In this document: in pieces, positions 53,933-63,728 of the stretch
Numbering within the stretch: the stretch's first letter is position 1
Layout of the letters: each line of letters begins with the position of its first letter
Assembly (NCBI RefSeq): GCF_902459565.1
Contig: NZ_CABPSN010000004.1
Coordinates: forward strand, 372,001 to 436,000
DNA: 64,000 bases
Source: Pandoraea aquatica
GTDB taxonomy: Bacteria; Pseudomonadota; Gammaproteobacteria; Burkholderiales; Burkholderiaceae
Reading direction: 5' to 3'
Notes under the pieces: model-generated
Seen by the model: the letters and a program-made list of their open reading frames with translations, nothing else
What the model was told of the DNA's origin: nothing
The model's database searches: none
Translations under genes and position numbers: made by a program

Positions 53933-56641
53933 TTAAGCCGCCGCGAGCAGTTGACGCAGCACGAACGGCAGGATGCCGCCGTGCTTGTAGTAGTCCACTT
54001 CGATCGGCGTGTCGATACGCAGCAGGACCTGCACCTTTTGCGTTTCGCCGTTCTTGCGATGGATCACCAGTGTGACGTCTTGCTGCGGCTTGATGTCGGC
54101 CGTCAGACCTTCGATGTCGTACGTTTCTTCGCCCGTGATGCCGAGCGATTCCACGCTGTCCGAGCCCTTGAATTGCAGGGGCAGAACGCCCATGCCGACC
54201 AGGTTCGAGCGGTGGATACGTTCGAACGAACGGGTGATGACCGCCTTCACGCCCAGCAACTGCGTGCCCTTGGCTGCCCAGTCGCGCGACGAACCCGTGC
54301 CGTACTCTTCACCACCGAACACCACCGTCGGGGTGTTCTCGCCGACGTACTTCATGGCGGCGTCGTAAATCGAGAGCTGTTCGCCGCTCGGCTGGTGAAT
54401 CGTCAGACCGCCTTCTACGCGCGAGCCGTCGGCCTTTGCGGGGATCATCAGGTTCTTGATACGGACGTTGGCGAACGTGCCGCGCATCATCACTTCGTGA
54501 TTGCCGCGACGCGAACCGTAGCTGTTGAAGTCGGCCTTGAGCACGCCGTTTTCGAGCAGCCACTTGCCCGCCGGCGACGTTTCCTTGATCGAGCCAGCCG
54601 GGCTGATGTGGTCCGTCGTCACCGAGTCACCGAATACGCCCAGTGCGCGCGCGCCCTGGATCGGCTTGATGTCGGCGTTCGGTTCCATCGAGAAGCCGTC
54701 GAAGAACGGCGGCTCGGCGATGTACGTCGACGTCGGCCAGTCGTAGACCTGACCCTTCGAACCCTTGACCTTCGCCCACAGCGGGCTCGGTTCCTTCACC
54801 GAGTCGTAGTTGGCCTTGAACACCTTCGCGTTCATGGCGAACTTCATCAGCTTGTGGATTTCTTCGCTGGTCGGCCAGATGTCGCCCAGGAAGATCTCGC
54901 GGCCGCCCTTACCCTTGCCGACCGGTTCGGTCATCAGGTCGCGCGTGACGTTGCCGGCGATGGCGTAGGCCACGACCAGCGGGGGCGAGGCGAGGAAGTT
55001 GGCGCGGATGTTCGGGTGAATACGCGCTTCGAAGTTACGGTTGCCCGACAGCACGGCGGCCGCGACCATGTCGTTCTTCGTAATCGTCTCGTTCAGTTCG
55101 GCCGTCAGATCGCCGGCGTTACCGATACAGGTCGTGCAGCCGTAAGCCGTCACGCCGAAGCCGAGCTTCTCGAGGTATCCCAGCAGACCGGCTGCGTGCA
55201 GATACTCGGTGACCACGCGGCTTCCCGGGGCGAGCGACGTCTTGATGTGCGGCGCGACCTTCAGGCCGGCTTCCACGGCCTTCTTCGCCAGCAAACCCGC
55301 GGCGAGCAGCACGCTCGGGTTCGACGTGTTCGTGCACGACGTGATGGCGGCGATGAGCACGTCGCCGTTGTTCACGTCGATGCCGCTAGCCGTCTTGTAC
55401 GTCGCGTCGAGTTGTTCTTGCGTCAGGTTGAAACCGTTCTCGGCGACCGGCTTCGTGAACAGGTCCTTGAACGTCGACTTGACGTTGCCGATTTCGATGC
55501 GGTCTTGCGGACGCTTCGGACCGGCCAGCGACGGGGCGACCGTGCCGAGATCCAGCTTGAGCGTCTTGGTGTAGTCGATGCTGTCCGTCTTTGGCACGCC
55601 GAAGAGGTTCTGGGCCTTGAAGTACGACTCGAAGGCATCGATTTCTGCCTTCGTGCGACCCGTGCCCTGGAAGTAATCGATCGTCTTTTCGTCGACCGGG
55701 AAGAAGCCCATCGTCGCGCCGTATTCCGGTGCCATGTTGGCGATGGTCGCGCGGTCCGGCAGCGCCAGGCTCGACGTGCCTTCGCCGAAGAACTCGACAA
55801 ACTTGCCCACGACCTTCTCGCGACGCAGCATTTCCGTGATCGTCAGCACCAGGTCGGTGGCGGTCACGCCTTCGCGCAGACGGCCCGTCAGCTCCACGCC
55901 GACGACGTCCGGCGTCAGGAAGTACACCGGCTGACCCAGCATGCCGGCTTCGGCTTCAATGCCGCCCACACCCCAGCCCACCACGCCGATACCGTTGATC
56001 ATGGTGGTGTGGCTGTCCGTGCCGACGAGCGTGTCCGGATAGAACACATCGTCCTTCTTGTGCACGCCGCGCGCCAGATATTCCAGGTTTACCTGGTGGA
56101 CAATGCCATAGCCCGGTTGCACGACGCCGAACGTGTCGAACGCCTGCATCCCCCACTTCATGAACTGGTAGCGCTCGTTGTTGCGCTGGAATTCCAGTTT
56201 CATGTTCAGATCGAGCGCCTTCTTCTCGCGGAAGTGATCGATCGTGACCGAGTGGTCGACCACCAGATCCACCGGCACCAGCGGCTCGATGCGCTTCGGG
56301 TTCGTGCCCTGACGCTCGGCGACGTTACGCATCGCGGCCAGATCGGCCAGCAGCGGCACGCCCGTGAAATCCTGCAGCACGACACGTGCCACGACGAACG
56401 GGATTTCGTCGGTACGCTCGGCGTTCGGCTTCCAGTTGGCCAGTTGTTTGACGTGCTCTTCGGTCACCTTCTTGCCGTCGCAATTGCGCAGCACGGACTC
56501 GAGCACGAGGCGGATCGACACCGGCAGGCGTTCGACATTCACACCCAGGGCCTTGCCCAGTTGGGGCAGCGAGTAGAACTTGCCTTTCTTGTTGCCGCCG
56601 AGCTTGAACTCTTTAAGCGTTTTGTGGAGGTTGTGGGCCAT
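53933..56641 (-). CDS. acnA: aconitate hydratase A
   Basis: A 902-aa TCA enzyme that converts citrate to isocitrate via cis-aconitate. The 4Fe-4S ligands are C436 ([10 protein letters not shown]), C502 and C505 ([11 protein letters not shown]), close to E. coli AcnA 435/501/504. Other signatures are [20 protein letters not shown] and the C-terminal [19 protein letters not shown] at 56641 ([12 protein letters not shown]) follows AAGGAAAGATC. As in other AcnA/IRP-type proteins, a second RNA-binding role when the cluster is lost is possible. Confidence 0.98.
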   Translation of the reverse strand: MAHNLHKTLKEFKLGGNKKGKFYSLPQLGKALGVNVERLPVSIRLVLESVLRNCDGKKVTEEHVKQLANWKPNAERTDEIPFVVARVVLQDFTGVPLLADLAAMRNVAERQGTNPKRIEPLVPVDLVVDHSVTIDHFREKKALDLNMKLEFQRNNERYQFMKWGMQAFDTFGVVQPGYGIVHQVNLEYLARGVHKKDDVFYPDTLVGTDSHTTMINGIGVVGWGVGGIEAEAGMLGQPVYFLTPDVVGVELTGRLREGVTATDLVLTITEMLRREKVVGKFVEFFGEGTSSLALPDRATIANMAPEYGATMGFFPVDEKTIDYFQGTGRTKAEIDAFESYFKAQNLFGVPKTDSIDYTKTLKLDLGTVAPSLAGPKRPQDRIEIGNVKSTFKDLFTKPVAENGFNLTQEQLDATYKTASGIDVNNGDVLIAAITSCTNTSNPSVLLAAGLLAKKAVEAGLKVAPHIKTSLAPGSRVVTEYLHAAGLLGYLEKLGFGVTAYGCTTCIGNAGDLTAELNETITKNDMVAAAVLSGNRNFEARIHPNIRANFLASPPLVVAYAIAGNVTRDLMTEPVGKGKGGREIFLGDIWPTSEEIHKLMKFAMNAKVFKANYDSVKEPSPLWAKVKGSKGQVYDWPTSTYIAEPPFFDGFSMEPNADIKPIQGARALGVFGDSVTTDHISPAGSIKETSPAGKWLLENGVLKADFNSYGSRRGNHEVMMRGTFANVRIKNLMIPAKADGSRVEGGLTIHQPSGEQLSIYDAAMKYVGENTPTVVFGGEEYGTGSSRDWAAKGTQLLGVKAVITRSFERIHRSNLVGMGVLPLQFKGSDSVESLGITGEETYDIEGLTADIKPQQDVTLVIHRKNGETQKVQVLLRIDTPIEVDYYKHGGILPFVLRQLLAAA

Positions 56642-56882
56642 GATCTTTCCTTGAGTGATACAGAAAAACAAAGCGTGGTGAAGCTATTAGTGGGGGCCGG
56701 TATCGCGCAGGCACCTGCCTGGGTGCCCGCTACGATGCCGGTAGGTCATGCGTCCGGCGTGCCGGGTACTGCGAAGACTTCCGATGACTTCCGGTGAAAC
56801 CAAATGTGCAGCAGTAAAGCAGTGCAACAGGAAAGCGGCTGGCGCATCACGTGAACTGCGCCGGTATCGACCCGGCGCCAGC

Positions 56883-57377
56883 TCAGTTGGTCACCTTGAT
56901 CAACTCGTTCGATTGCGTCGGTGCTGCCTTGTTCTGCTCCGACATCGCTTGCGTCATGCACTCGTCAGCCAGACGGTTGCCGCCATCGCGGTGCGTGAAG
57001 AGCATGGCCTTGGTCGGAATCACGACCAGATCCATGCCGCTTGCTGCGTCATAGAAACGGTCCGCACCGGTCGTCGTCACTTGACGCGGCAGCTTGTAGT
57101 TACGGCCTTCCCAGAACATCGTCAGGATCTGGTCGCGCTTCATGTCACCCTTGATGTACAACTTATTGTTCTCTTTGCAGCTCCAGAGTTCCGAGCCTTC
57201 GTCCGGTTGCGCGGGGGCTGCGGCGACAGCGGCCTTCTTCTTGGCCGGGGCCTTCTTCTTCGGAGCGGCCTTCTTGGTCGTGGTTTTGCTGCTCGTGGTG
57301 GCGTCGGCGGCAAATGCCGTCGGGACGAGGGCAGCAGAGCACAGGGCAACCAGCGCAGTCAGACAAAGCTTCTTCAT
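56883..57377 (-). CDS. exported protein with Lys/Ala-rich linker and MliC-like domain
   Basis: A 164-aa protein. Residues 1-23 are a signal peptide (MKKLCLTALVALCSAALVPTAFA). Residues ~25-60 are a low-complexity TTKKAAPKKKAPAKKK-type linker. The C-terminal domain (~65-150) reads SELWSCKENNKLYI, WEGRNYKLPRQVTTTGADRF and ADECM, which resembles the lysozyme-inhibitor MliC fold with its two Cys. A Cys at residue 5 lies inside the signal and is not a lipobox. Role as a lysozyme inhibitor is inference. Located between acnA and mdh. Confidence 0.8.
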   Translation of the reverse strand: MKKLCLTALVALCSAALVPTAFAADATTSSKTTTKKAAPKKKAPAKKKAAVAAAPAQPDEGSELWSCKENNKLYIKGDMKRDQILTMFWEGRNYKLPRQVTTTGADRFYDAASGMDLVVIPTKAMLFTHRDGGNRLADECMTQAMSEQNKAAPTQSNELIKVTN

Positions 57378-58027
57378 GGTGAGTCTCTCCAGAGGGTAAG
57401 AACCGACGTTTGCAAAAGCGCAGATTATCGTACGAAGTCTGCGTCGTTCGACGTCACCACACAAATTTTTTCAATTCCTTTCACGCAAGCGCGACAAGCG
57501 ACGGCGGTAAAAACCGGCGTCGCGCTGAACTGTGTTACGGTGCGCAAAGCTGAGAGGGTGGCCAAATTGGCGTCTGACCGAGTCTGACAGCGCTTCGGAT
57601 GGAAACCATCCTGTTTGGAAATCGGGAAGCGCTGCGGGCGGAGTGCTTGGCGAAACGAACGCAAGGAGGTGCGGATGAGGGCGCTGCGTTCTGTGGGCGG
57701 CAGGGCGTTCACTACGTTCGCCGCGGGCGTTACGCCGGCGCCGGAGACCCGGGGCAGTGCGCTGCTTGCGGCAATCGGACGCTGCATTCGCTTGGCCAAG
57801 AAATCGCTCGATGATGCGTGAGGGAGTGGCGGGATCATAACGCCGTAGCAGGTTAGTGTGCTACCGGGGCGCGGTATGTCGTCACTCTGGATTCAAGGAA
57901 CGTACGGGTGCTGCTCGTGAGGCGGGGGGGGGGGCGCCGGCACTGGGGGTAGCCGCCGGCGCAGTTTCGGCCCGTTGCGACGCTTTTGGCGTCACGCGGG
58001 GCCGGATCCCGGGGTATTCCTGGGAAA
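57378..58027. other. 650-base region between the MliC-like gene and mdh
   Basis: This long stretch holds one small frame with an excellent ribosome site (57675-57821, listed) and an 11-base G run at 57924-57934 next to an 8-bp GC hairpin (57934-57962). No other gene is seen. Confidence 0.6.
57675..57821 (+). CDS. possible 48-aa small protein
   Basis: ATG at 57675 is preceded by AAGGAGGT (57663-57670), one of the best Shine-Dalgarno matches in the window, with a 4-base spacer. The product starts MRALRSVGGRAFTTF and is basic and Ala/Arg-rich with no domain. It is on the opposite strand to its neighbours. The ribosome site is the main argument. Confidence 0.4.
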   Translation: MRALRSVGGRAFTTFAAGVTPAPETRGSALLAAIGRCIRLAKKSLDDA

Positions 58028-59011
58028 TCAGCCCAGCAGATGGGCCACGCCAGCGCGCTCTTCTTCGAGCTCCTTGAGCGTGAAGTCCATCTTTTCACGC
58101 GAGTAGGCGTCGATCTCGAGGCCTTCCACGCGCTTATACTTGCCGTTTTCGCAGATCACCGGCACGCCGTAGATCACGTCTTGCGGAATGCCGTACGAGC
58201 CGTCCGACGGGATACCCATCGTGACCCACTTGCCGTTCGAGCCCAGCACCCAGTCATGGATGTGGTCGATGGCGGCGTTGGCAGCCGAAGCGGCCGACGA
58301 CAGGCCACGGGCTTCGATGATGGCAGCGCCGCGCTTGCCGACGGTCGGCAGGAACACGTCGTTGTTCCACACGTCGTCGTTGATCATGGCCTTCACGCTT
58401 TGGCCGTCGATCGTGGCGAAGCGGTAGTCGGCGTACATCGTCGGCGAGTGGTTGCCCCACACGGCCAGCTTTTCGATGCTCGCGACCGGCTTGCCGGTCT
58501 TGGCGGCGAGTTGCGACAGGGCACGGTTGTGATCCAGACGCAGCATCGCGGTGAAGTTTTCCTTCGGCAGATTCGGGGCCGACTTCATAGCGATGTAGGC
58601 GTTGGTGTTCGCCGGGTTACCGACGACCAGCACCTTGACGTTGCGGCTGGCGACTTCGTCCAGGGCCTTGCCCTGCACCGTGAAGATTGCGCCGTTTGCT
58701 TCGAGCAGGTCCTTACGTTCCATGCCCTTCGAGCGCGGACGGGCGCCAACCAGCAGGGCGACGTCGGCATCCTTGAAGGCGACCTTCGGGTCGTCGGTCA
58801 CGACCACGCCGGCCAACAGCGGGAACGCGCAGTCTTCGAGCTCCATCACGACGCCCTTGACGGCGGCTTGAGCTTGCGGGAGGTCGAGCAGTTGCAGGAT
58901 GACGGGCTGATCCTTGCCGAGCATGTCGCCATTGGCGATACGGAACAGCAGGGAGTAGCCGATTTGGCCAGCGGCGCCGGTGACGGCGACACGCATTGCG
59001 GGTTTTGCCAT
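58028..59011 (-). CDS. mdh: malate dehydrogenase
   Basis: A 327-aa NAD-dependent enzyme oxidising malate to oxaloacetate. The NAD fold starts [18 protein letters not shown]. The catalytic/substrate residues are in [29 protein letters not shown] and the active-site His in [12 protein letters not shown]. This is the cytoplasmic-malate-dehydrogenase-like group used by betaproteobacteria. ATG at 59011 follows GGAGAGATTCTC. It is divergent from the GntR gene with palindromes in the shared upstream region. Confidence 0.98.
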   Translation of the reverse strand: MAKPAMRVAVTGAAGQIGYSLLFRIANGDMLGKDQPVILQLLDLPQAQAAVKGVVMELEDCAFPLLAGVVVTDDPKVAFKDADVALLVGARPRSKGMERKDLLEANGAIFTVQGKALDEVASRNVKVLVVGNPANTNAYIAMKSAPNLPKENFTAMLRLDHNRALSQLAAKTGKPVASIEKLAVWGNHSPTMYADYRFATIDGQSVKAMINDDVWNNDVFLPTVGKRGAAIIEARGLSSAASAANAAIDHIHDWVLGSNGKWVTMGIPSDGSYGIPQDVIYGVPVICENGKYKRVEGLEIDAYSREKMDFTLKELEEERAGVAHLLG

Positions 59012-59197
59012 GAGAATCTCTCCAGACGTGTACAAATAATCCTCCGAAGCTCAGGATGGGCTCACCGTCCGGGTGGCAGTTTTTGCCAGGCTGACAGCGC
59101 CGCGTCACATGAAGCTTCTAAAATTCCTTGACCTACGGAAGCTTGCGGGCTGCGCGGGGAGTGCTGCCGTCGACATGTGCGAAGCACCGGACTCTCT

Positions 59198-59211
59198 TAT
59201 CTTATAAGATA
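59198..59211. promoter_or_regulatory. palindromic operator 1 of the mdh-gntR intergenic region
   Basis: TATCTTATAAGATA is a perfect 14-bp palindrome about 190 bases upstream of mdh. Its CTTATAAG core resembles the second palindrome 75 bases away. AT-rich sequence this regular is rare in this GC-rich window. Likely GntR-family operator (inference). Confidence 0.65.
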
Positions 59212-59285
59212 GCCGTGCTGCGGCTGCAGGCCCCTGTTAGCCCGCGCCAGTGTAGGAGTCGCCAGAACGAATGTCAACTCTATCT

Positions 59286-59305
59286 TATGTCTTATATAAG
59301 ACATA
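59286..59305. promoter_or_regulatory. palindromic operator 2 of the mdh-gntR intergenic region
   Basis: TATGTCTTATATAAGACATA is a perfect 20-bp palindrome centred about 66 bases upstream of the gntR ATG; an extra half-site TATCTTATG overlaps its left end. GntR/HutC proteins bind such dyads. Autoregulation and control of mdh are the natural reading. Confidence 0.7.
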
Positions 59306-59361
59306 GGATTATTGCTGTTATTCGATGGACGAAGGTCTTGATTTGTGGTCAAATCCCCGCC

Positions 59362-60222
59362 ATGAATGCGAACGTTCGCGACACATCCAACACCACGCCG
59401 CCTGTCGACGCGCCGCAGCGATCGGACAGCGCGCGCGATGTCGCTCAGGTCCCCCCGGCTGCATCGGCTGCTCAGGCTGTGCAGGGTGGCGTGACCGCCG
59501 GAGCGTCGCCGACCTTCAGTCCGCTGTACCAGCAGATCAAGGGACTCATTACCCAGAGCCTGCAAGCCGGCGAATGGAAGCCCGGCGAAATCATTCCCAG
59601 CGAAGTCGATCTGGCAGGCCGTTACAAGGTCAGCCAGGGAACGGTGCGTAAAGCTATCGACGAGTTGGCGGCCGAGAACCTGCTCGTGCGCCGTCAGGGC
59701 CGCGGCACGTTCGTCGCCACCCATCATGAAGACCGGGTGCAGTTCCGGTTTCTGCGTCTCGCGCCCGACTCGGGCGAACCCCATCACCCGCCCAGCCGCC
59801 TGATCGAGTGCCGCCGTATGCGCGCACCGGCGGAGATCGCACGTCAGCTGGATCTGCGTGCGGGCGATGGCGTGATTCTGATTCGTCGCATGATGGATTT
59901 CTCGGACCGCCCGACGGTGCTTGACGAAATCTGGCTGCCCGGGTCGCTGTTCCGCGGATTGACGGCGGAAAAGCTCAATGAATACAAGGGGCCGATGTAC
60001 GGCCTGTTCGAAGACGAATTCGGGACGCGCATGATCCGCGCCGTGGAGAAAGTCCGCGCCGTGGCCGCAGACGACATGACGGCGGATCTGCTGAAGGTGC
60101 CGAAGGGTTTTCCTCTTCTGAGTGTGGAGCGCGTTTCCTACACTTATGGAGACAAACCGGTGGAAGTGCGCCGGGGCTGGTATGTCACCACGGAACATCA
60201 TTATCAGAACGAACTAAGTTGA
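59362..60222 (+). CDS. GntR/HutC family transcriptional regulator
   Basis: A 286-aa regulator. Residues 1-52 are a flexible Ala/Pro-rich N-terminus. The winged helix (about 53-118) has SPLYQQIKGLI, GEIIPSEVDLAGRYKVSQGTVRKAIDELAAENLLVRRQGRGTF-type family text in consecutive blocks. From about residue 125 the UTRA effector-binding domain follows, with VLDEIWLPGSLF and VERVSYTYGDKPVEVRRGWY. ATG at 59362 is chosen; the frame opens earlier across the operators. Its place between mdh and sdhC suggests control of TCA genes by a metabolite. Confidence 0.93.
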   Translation: MNANVRDTSNTTPPVDAPQRSDSARDVAQVPPAASAAQAVQGGVTAGASPTFSPLYQQIKGLITQSLQAGEWKPGEIIPSEVDLAGRYKVSQGTVRKAIDELAAENLLVRRQGRGTFVATHHEDRVQFRFLRLAPDSGEPHHPPSRLIECRRMRAPAEIARQLDLRAGDGVILIRRMMDFSDRPTVLDEIWLPGSLFRGLTAEKLNEYKGPMYGLFEDEFGTRMIRAVEKVRAVAADDMTADLLKVPKGFPLLSVERVSYTYGDKPVEVRRGWYVTTEHHYQNELS

Positions 60223-60367
60223 AGACGAAGTTGAATCTGACTTGAATTTGCGTTGAGAGGGTAGGGCGGCTTTCTCGGGGATGCGCCGGTGTCGTGGCCG
60301 GCAAATGCCCGAAAGTCGAGGCTTGGGGGCGGCGTGTCGTGCGCCGTTGGCAGGAATTTCCGGAGGG

Positions 60368-60398
60368 TTGGAACCGGTATGGTGCAATGCACTAGAAT
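60368..60398 (+). promoter_or_regulatory. possible promoter of the sdh operon
   Basis: TTGGAA (60368-60373) and TAGAAT (60393-60398) are 19 bases apart, about 45 bases before sdhC. A second TAAAAT follows at 60405. The spacing is longer than optimal, so confidence is limited. Confidence 0.35.
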
Positions 60399-60441
60399 CG
60401 GCGCTAAAATCCGGGGCTGATGTAACTACATGGGGTCTAGC

Positions 60442-60855
60442 ATGGCTGAAGTGGTAAAAAAAGAGCGGCCAGTCTACAGGAATATCGGTATCGGACAGAT
60501 TGTCTCGTACCGTCTCCCGCCGGCTGGTATCGTTTCGATCCTGCACCGTATTAGCGGTGTCATCTTGTTCCTTCTGTTGCCGTTCGCGCTGTATCTGTTC
60601 GAACAGAGCCTCACGTCGGAACTGACCTTCGAAACGCTTCGAAGCGTCGCCTCCAACTGGTTTGTCAAACTCGTCATCCTGGCGTTGTCGTGGGGCTTCC
60701 TGCACCACTTCTGTGCCGGCGTGCGCCACCTGCGCATGGACTTCAATCACGACGCAGTGAGCAAGGAAGGCGGCAAGAATTCGGCTGTGGTCGTGCTGGC
60801 CGTGTCGCTGGTGCTGACGCTGGCCGTCGCCCTCAAGCTGTTCGGAGCGTTCTAA
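60442..60855 (+). CDS. sdhC: succinate dehydrogenase cytochrome b556 subunit
   Basis: A 137-aa membrane subunit with three hydrophobic helices. RPVYRNIGIGQIVSYRLPP and SILHRISGVILF form the quinone-side start, and GFLHHFCAGVRHLRMD carries the haem b His. ATG at 60442 (MAEVVKKERP) is preferred because GGGG lies nearby upstream; an ATG at 60430 is also in frame. The next gene begins 1 base after the stop. Confidence 0.95.
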   Translation: MAEVVKKERPVYRNIGIGQIVSYRLPPAGIVSILHRISGVILFLLLPFALYLFEQSLTSELTFETLRSVASNWFVKLVILALSWGFLHHFCAGVRHLRMDFNHDAVSKEGGKNSAVVVLAVSLVLTLAVALKLFGAF

Positions 60856-60856
60856 G

Positions 60857-61222
60857 ATGGCACAGAACAATATCGGTTCCAAGCGCCTGGTCGTCGGCGC
60901 CCACTACGGCCTGCGCGACTGGATTGCGCAGCGCATGACCGCAGTGATCATGGCCGTGTACACGGTGATCCTGCTGGTGTGGTTCTTCACCGCCAAGAAC
61001 TTCTCCTACGAAGGCTGGGCCGGCATCTTCTCGCATCAATGGATGAAGTTGGCCACGTTCGTTACGCTGCTCTCGCTGTTCTATCACGCGTGGGTCGGCA
61101 TTCGCGACATCTGGATGGACTACGTCAAGCCCGTCAGTGTGCGACTGGCGCTGTATGCGCTGACGATCGTCTGGCTGCTGGCTTGTGCCGGCTATGCCGC
61201 GCAGATTTTGTGGAGAGTGTAA
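60857..61222 (+). CDS. sdhD: succinate dehydrogenase membrane anchor subunit
   Basis: A 121-aa membrane subunit with three helices. RLVVGAHYGLRDWIAQRMTA is the family start and LFYHAWVGIRDIWMDYVKP holds the second haem/quinone-site His and Asp. One base separates it from sdhC and three from sdhA. Confidence 0.95.
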   Translation: MAQNNIGSKRLVVGAHYGLRDWIAQRMTAVIMAVYTVILLVWFFTAKNFSYEGWAGIFSHQWMKLATFVTLLSLFYHAWVGIRDIWMDYVKPVSVRLALYALTIVWLLACAGYAAQILWRV

Positions 61223-61225
61223 AGA

Positions 61226-63001
61226 ATGGCTGCAATTAAAAATTCGCTGCCGCGCCGCCGCTTTGACGTAGTCATCGTGGGCGCAGGTGGTTCGGGCATG
61301 CGCGCTTCGCTGCAACTGGCCAAGGCCGGTCTGTCGGTGGCAGTGCTGTCCAAGGTGTTCCCCACCCGTTCGCATACCGTGGCCGCTCAGGGCGGCATTG
61401 GCGCTTCGCTCGGCAATATGAGCGAAGACAACTGGCATTACCACTTCTACGACACCATCAAGGGCTCCGACTGGCTCGGCGACCAGGATGCGATCGAGTT
61501 CATGTGCCGTCAGGCACCGAACGCCGTCTACGAGCTGGAACACTTCGGCATGCCGTTCGACCGTAACCCGGACGGCACGATTTACCAGCGTCCGTTCGGC
61601 GGTCACACGGCCAACTACGGCGAAAAGCCCGTCCAGCGCGCTTGCGCGGCTGCTGACCGTACCGGTCACGCCTTGCTGCACACGCTGTACCAGCAAAACG
61701 TCGCTGCCAAGACCCACTTCTTCGTGGAGTGGATGGCGCTCGACCTGATCCGCAACGAAGAGGGCGATGTCCTCGGCGTGTCGGCGCTGGAACTCGAAAC
61801 CGGCGAAGTCTACCTGCTCGAAGGCAAGTGCACGCTGTTCGCGACCGGCGGTGCCGGCCGTGTGTACGCCGCTTCGACCAACGCGTTCATCAACACCGGT
61901 GACGGTCTGGGCATGGCTGCACGTGCAGGCATTCCGCTCGAAGACATGGAATTCTGGCAATTCCACCCGACCGGCGTGGCCGGCGCGGGCGTGCTGATCA
62001 CCGAAGGTGTGCGCGGCGAGGGCGGTATTCTGCGCAACTCGAACGGCGAGCGTTTCATGGAGCGCTACGCTCCGACGCTGAAGGATCTGGCGCCGCGTGA
62101 CTTCGTGTCGCGTTCGATGGACCAGGAAATCAAGGAAGGCCGTGGTTGCGGCCCGAACGGCGACTACGTGCTGCTCGACCTCTCGCACATCGGTGCCGAG
62201 ACGATCATGAAGCGCCTGCCGTCGATTCGCGAAATCGCACTGAAGTTCGCTAACGTCGACGCGATCAAGGAACCGATCCCCGTCGTGCCGACCATCCACT
62301 ATCAGATGGGCGGTATTCCGACGAACTACAACGGTCAGGTTGTGCTGCAGAAGGACGGCTCGTCGGTGCCCGTCAACGGCTTCTACGCTGTGGGCGAGTG
62401 CTCGTGCGTGTCGGTCCACGGTGCGAATCGTCTGGGTACGAATTCGCTGCTCGACCTCGTGGTGTTCGGCCGTGCTGCCGGCAACCACATCGTCGACTTC
62501 GTCAAGAACCACGGCGACCACAAGCCGCTGCCCGCCGATGCCGGCGAGAACGCACTGGCGCGCCTCGGCCGTCTGGAAGCGTCCAGCTCGGGCGAGTACG
62601 CACAGGACATCGCCAACGACATCCGCGCGACGATGCAGAAGCACGCTGGCGTGTTCCGTACGTCGGACCTGCTCAAGGAAGGCGTGGACGAGATCAAGCA
62701 AGTGGCCGAGCGCGTGTCGCACGTCCACCTGAAGGACAAGTCGAAGGTGTTCAACACGGCGCGTATGGAAGCGCTGGAAGTCGACAACCTGATCGAAGTG
62801 GCCAAGGCCACCATGATCGCAGCGGAAGCCCGTAAGGAAAGCCGCGGTGCGCACGCACACAGCGACTACCCGGAGCGCGACGACGCCAACTGGATGCGCC
62901 ACTCGCTGTTCTTCAGCGAAGGCAACCGTCTGGATTACAAGCCGGTGCAGATGAAGCCGCTGACCGTCGACTCGGTTCCGCCCAAGGCGCGGACGTTCTA
63001 A
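61226..63001 (+). CDS. sdhA: succinate dehydrogenase flavoprotein subunit
   Basis: A 591-aa catalytic subunit oxidising succinate to fumarate. The FAD Rossmann motif is GAGGSGMRAS at residues 19-28; the FAD-linking His is H50 in TRSHTVAAQGGIG. Active-site text includes FWQFHPTG, GEGGILRNSNGERFM and CSCVSVHGANRLGTNSLL. It starts 3 bases after sdhD. Confidence 0.98.
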   Translation: MAAIKNSLPRRRFDVVIVGAGGSGMRASLQLAKAGLSVAVLSKVFPTRSHTVAAQGGIGASLGNMSEDNWHYHFYDTIKGSDWLGDQDAIEFMCRQAPNAVYELEHFGMPFDRNPDGTIYQRPFGGHTANYGEKPVQRACAAADRTGHALLHTLYQQNVAAKTHFFVEWMALDLIRNEEGDVLGVSALELETGEVYLLEGKCTLFATGGAGRVYAASTNAFINTGDGLGMAARAGIPLEDMEFWQFHPTGVAGAGVLITEGVRGEGGILRNSNGERFMERYAPTLKDLAPRDFVSRSMDQEIKEGRGCGPNGDYVLLDLSHIGAETIMKRLPSIREIALKFANVDAIKEPIPVVPTIHYQMGGIPTNYNGQVVLQKDGSSVPVNGFYAVGECSCVSVHGANRLGTNSLLDLVVFGRAAGNHIVDFVKNHGDHKPLPADAGENALARLGRLEASSSGEYAQDIANDIRATMQKHAGVFRTSDLLKEGVDEIKQVAERVSHVHLKDKSKVFNTARMEALEVDNLIEVAKATMIAAEARKESRGAHAHSDYPERDDANWMRHSLFFSEGNRLDYKPVQMKPLTVDSVPPKARTF

Positions 63002-63016
63002 GGGATTCGCAAGATC

Positions 63017-63718
63017 ATGAAACGCATTTTTGAAGTCTACCGCTACGATCCGGACAAGGATGCCGCACCGTACATGCAGACCTACGAGGTCGAACTCGAC
63101 GGTCACGAGCGCATGCTGCTCGACGCATTGGTGAAGCTCAAGAAGATCGACGAAGGCATCGCTTTCCGCCGCTCGTGCCGCGAAGGCGTGTGCGGTTCGG
63201 ACGCCATGAACATCAACGGCAAGAACGGTCTGGCCTGCCTGACCAACATGAACGATCTGCCGAACAAGATCGTGCTGAAGCCGTTGCCGGGTCTGCCCGT
63301 CATTCGCGACCTGATCGTCGACATGACGCACTTCTTCAACCAGTACCACTCGATCAAGCCGTACCTGATCAACCCCGAGCCGGCACCGGAGAAGGAGCGT
63401 CTGCAGTCGCCCGAACAGCGTGATGAGCTCGATGGTCTGTACGAGTGTATTCTGTGCGCATCGTGCTCGACGTCGTGCCCGAGCTTCTGGTGGAATCCGG
63501 ACAAGTTCGTCGGCCCGGCCGGTCTGCTCCAGGCTTATCGCTTCATCGCGGACAGCCGCGATACGGCGACCAGCGAGCGTCTGGACAACCTGGAAGATCC
63601 GTACCGCCTGTTCCGCTGCCACACGATCATGAACTGCGTGGATGTGTGCCCGAAGGGTCTGAACCCGACGAAGGCCATCGGCAAGATCAAGGAGCTGATG
63701 GTGCGTCGCGCCGTCTGA
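63017..63718 (+). CDS. sdhB: succinate dehydrogenase iron-sulfur subunit
   Basis: A 233-aa electron-transfer subunit. The 2Fe-2S ligands are C54, C59 and C74 (RRSCREGVCGS, GLACLTN). The 4Fe-4S and 3Fe-4S sites are C144/C147/C150/C154 (CILCASCSTSCP) and C201/C207/C211 (CHTIMNCVDVCPKG). It passes electrons from SdhA to quinone at SdhCD. Fifteen bases after sdhA. Confidence 0.98.
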   Translation: MKRIFEVYRYDPDKDAAPYMQTYEVELDGHERMLLDALVKLKKIDEGIAFRRSCREGVCGSDAMNINGKNGLACLTNMNDLPNKIVLKPLPGLPVIRDLIVDMTHFFNQYHSIKPYLINPEPAPEKERLQSPEQRDELDGLYECILCASCSTSCPSFWWNPDKFVGPAGLLQAYRFIADSRDTATSERLDNLEDPYRLFRCHTIMNCVDVCPKGLNPTKAIGKIKELMVRRAV

Positions 63719-63728
63719 CCCAACGATC

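Noticed and set aside
53624..56797. 1057-codon open frame on the plus strand
   Set aside because: Mirror of acnA; begins inside the non-coding region with its terminator and shows only Arg/Val/Asp/His bias.
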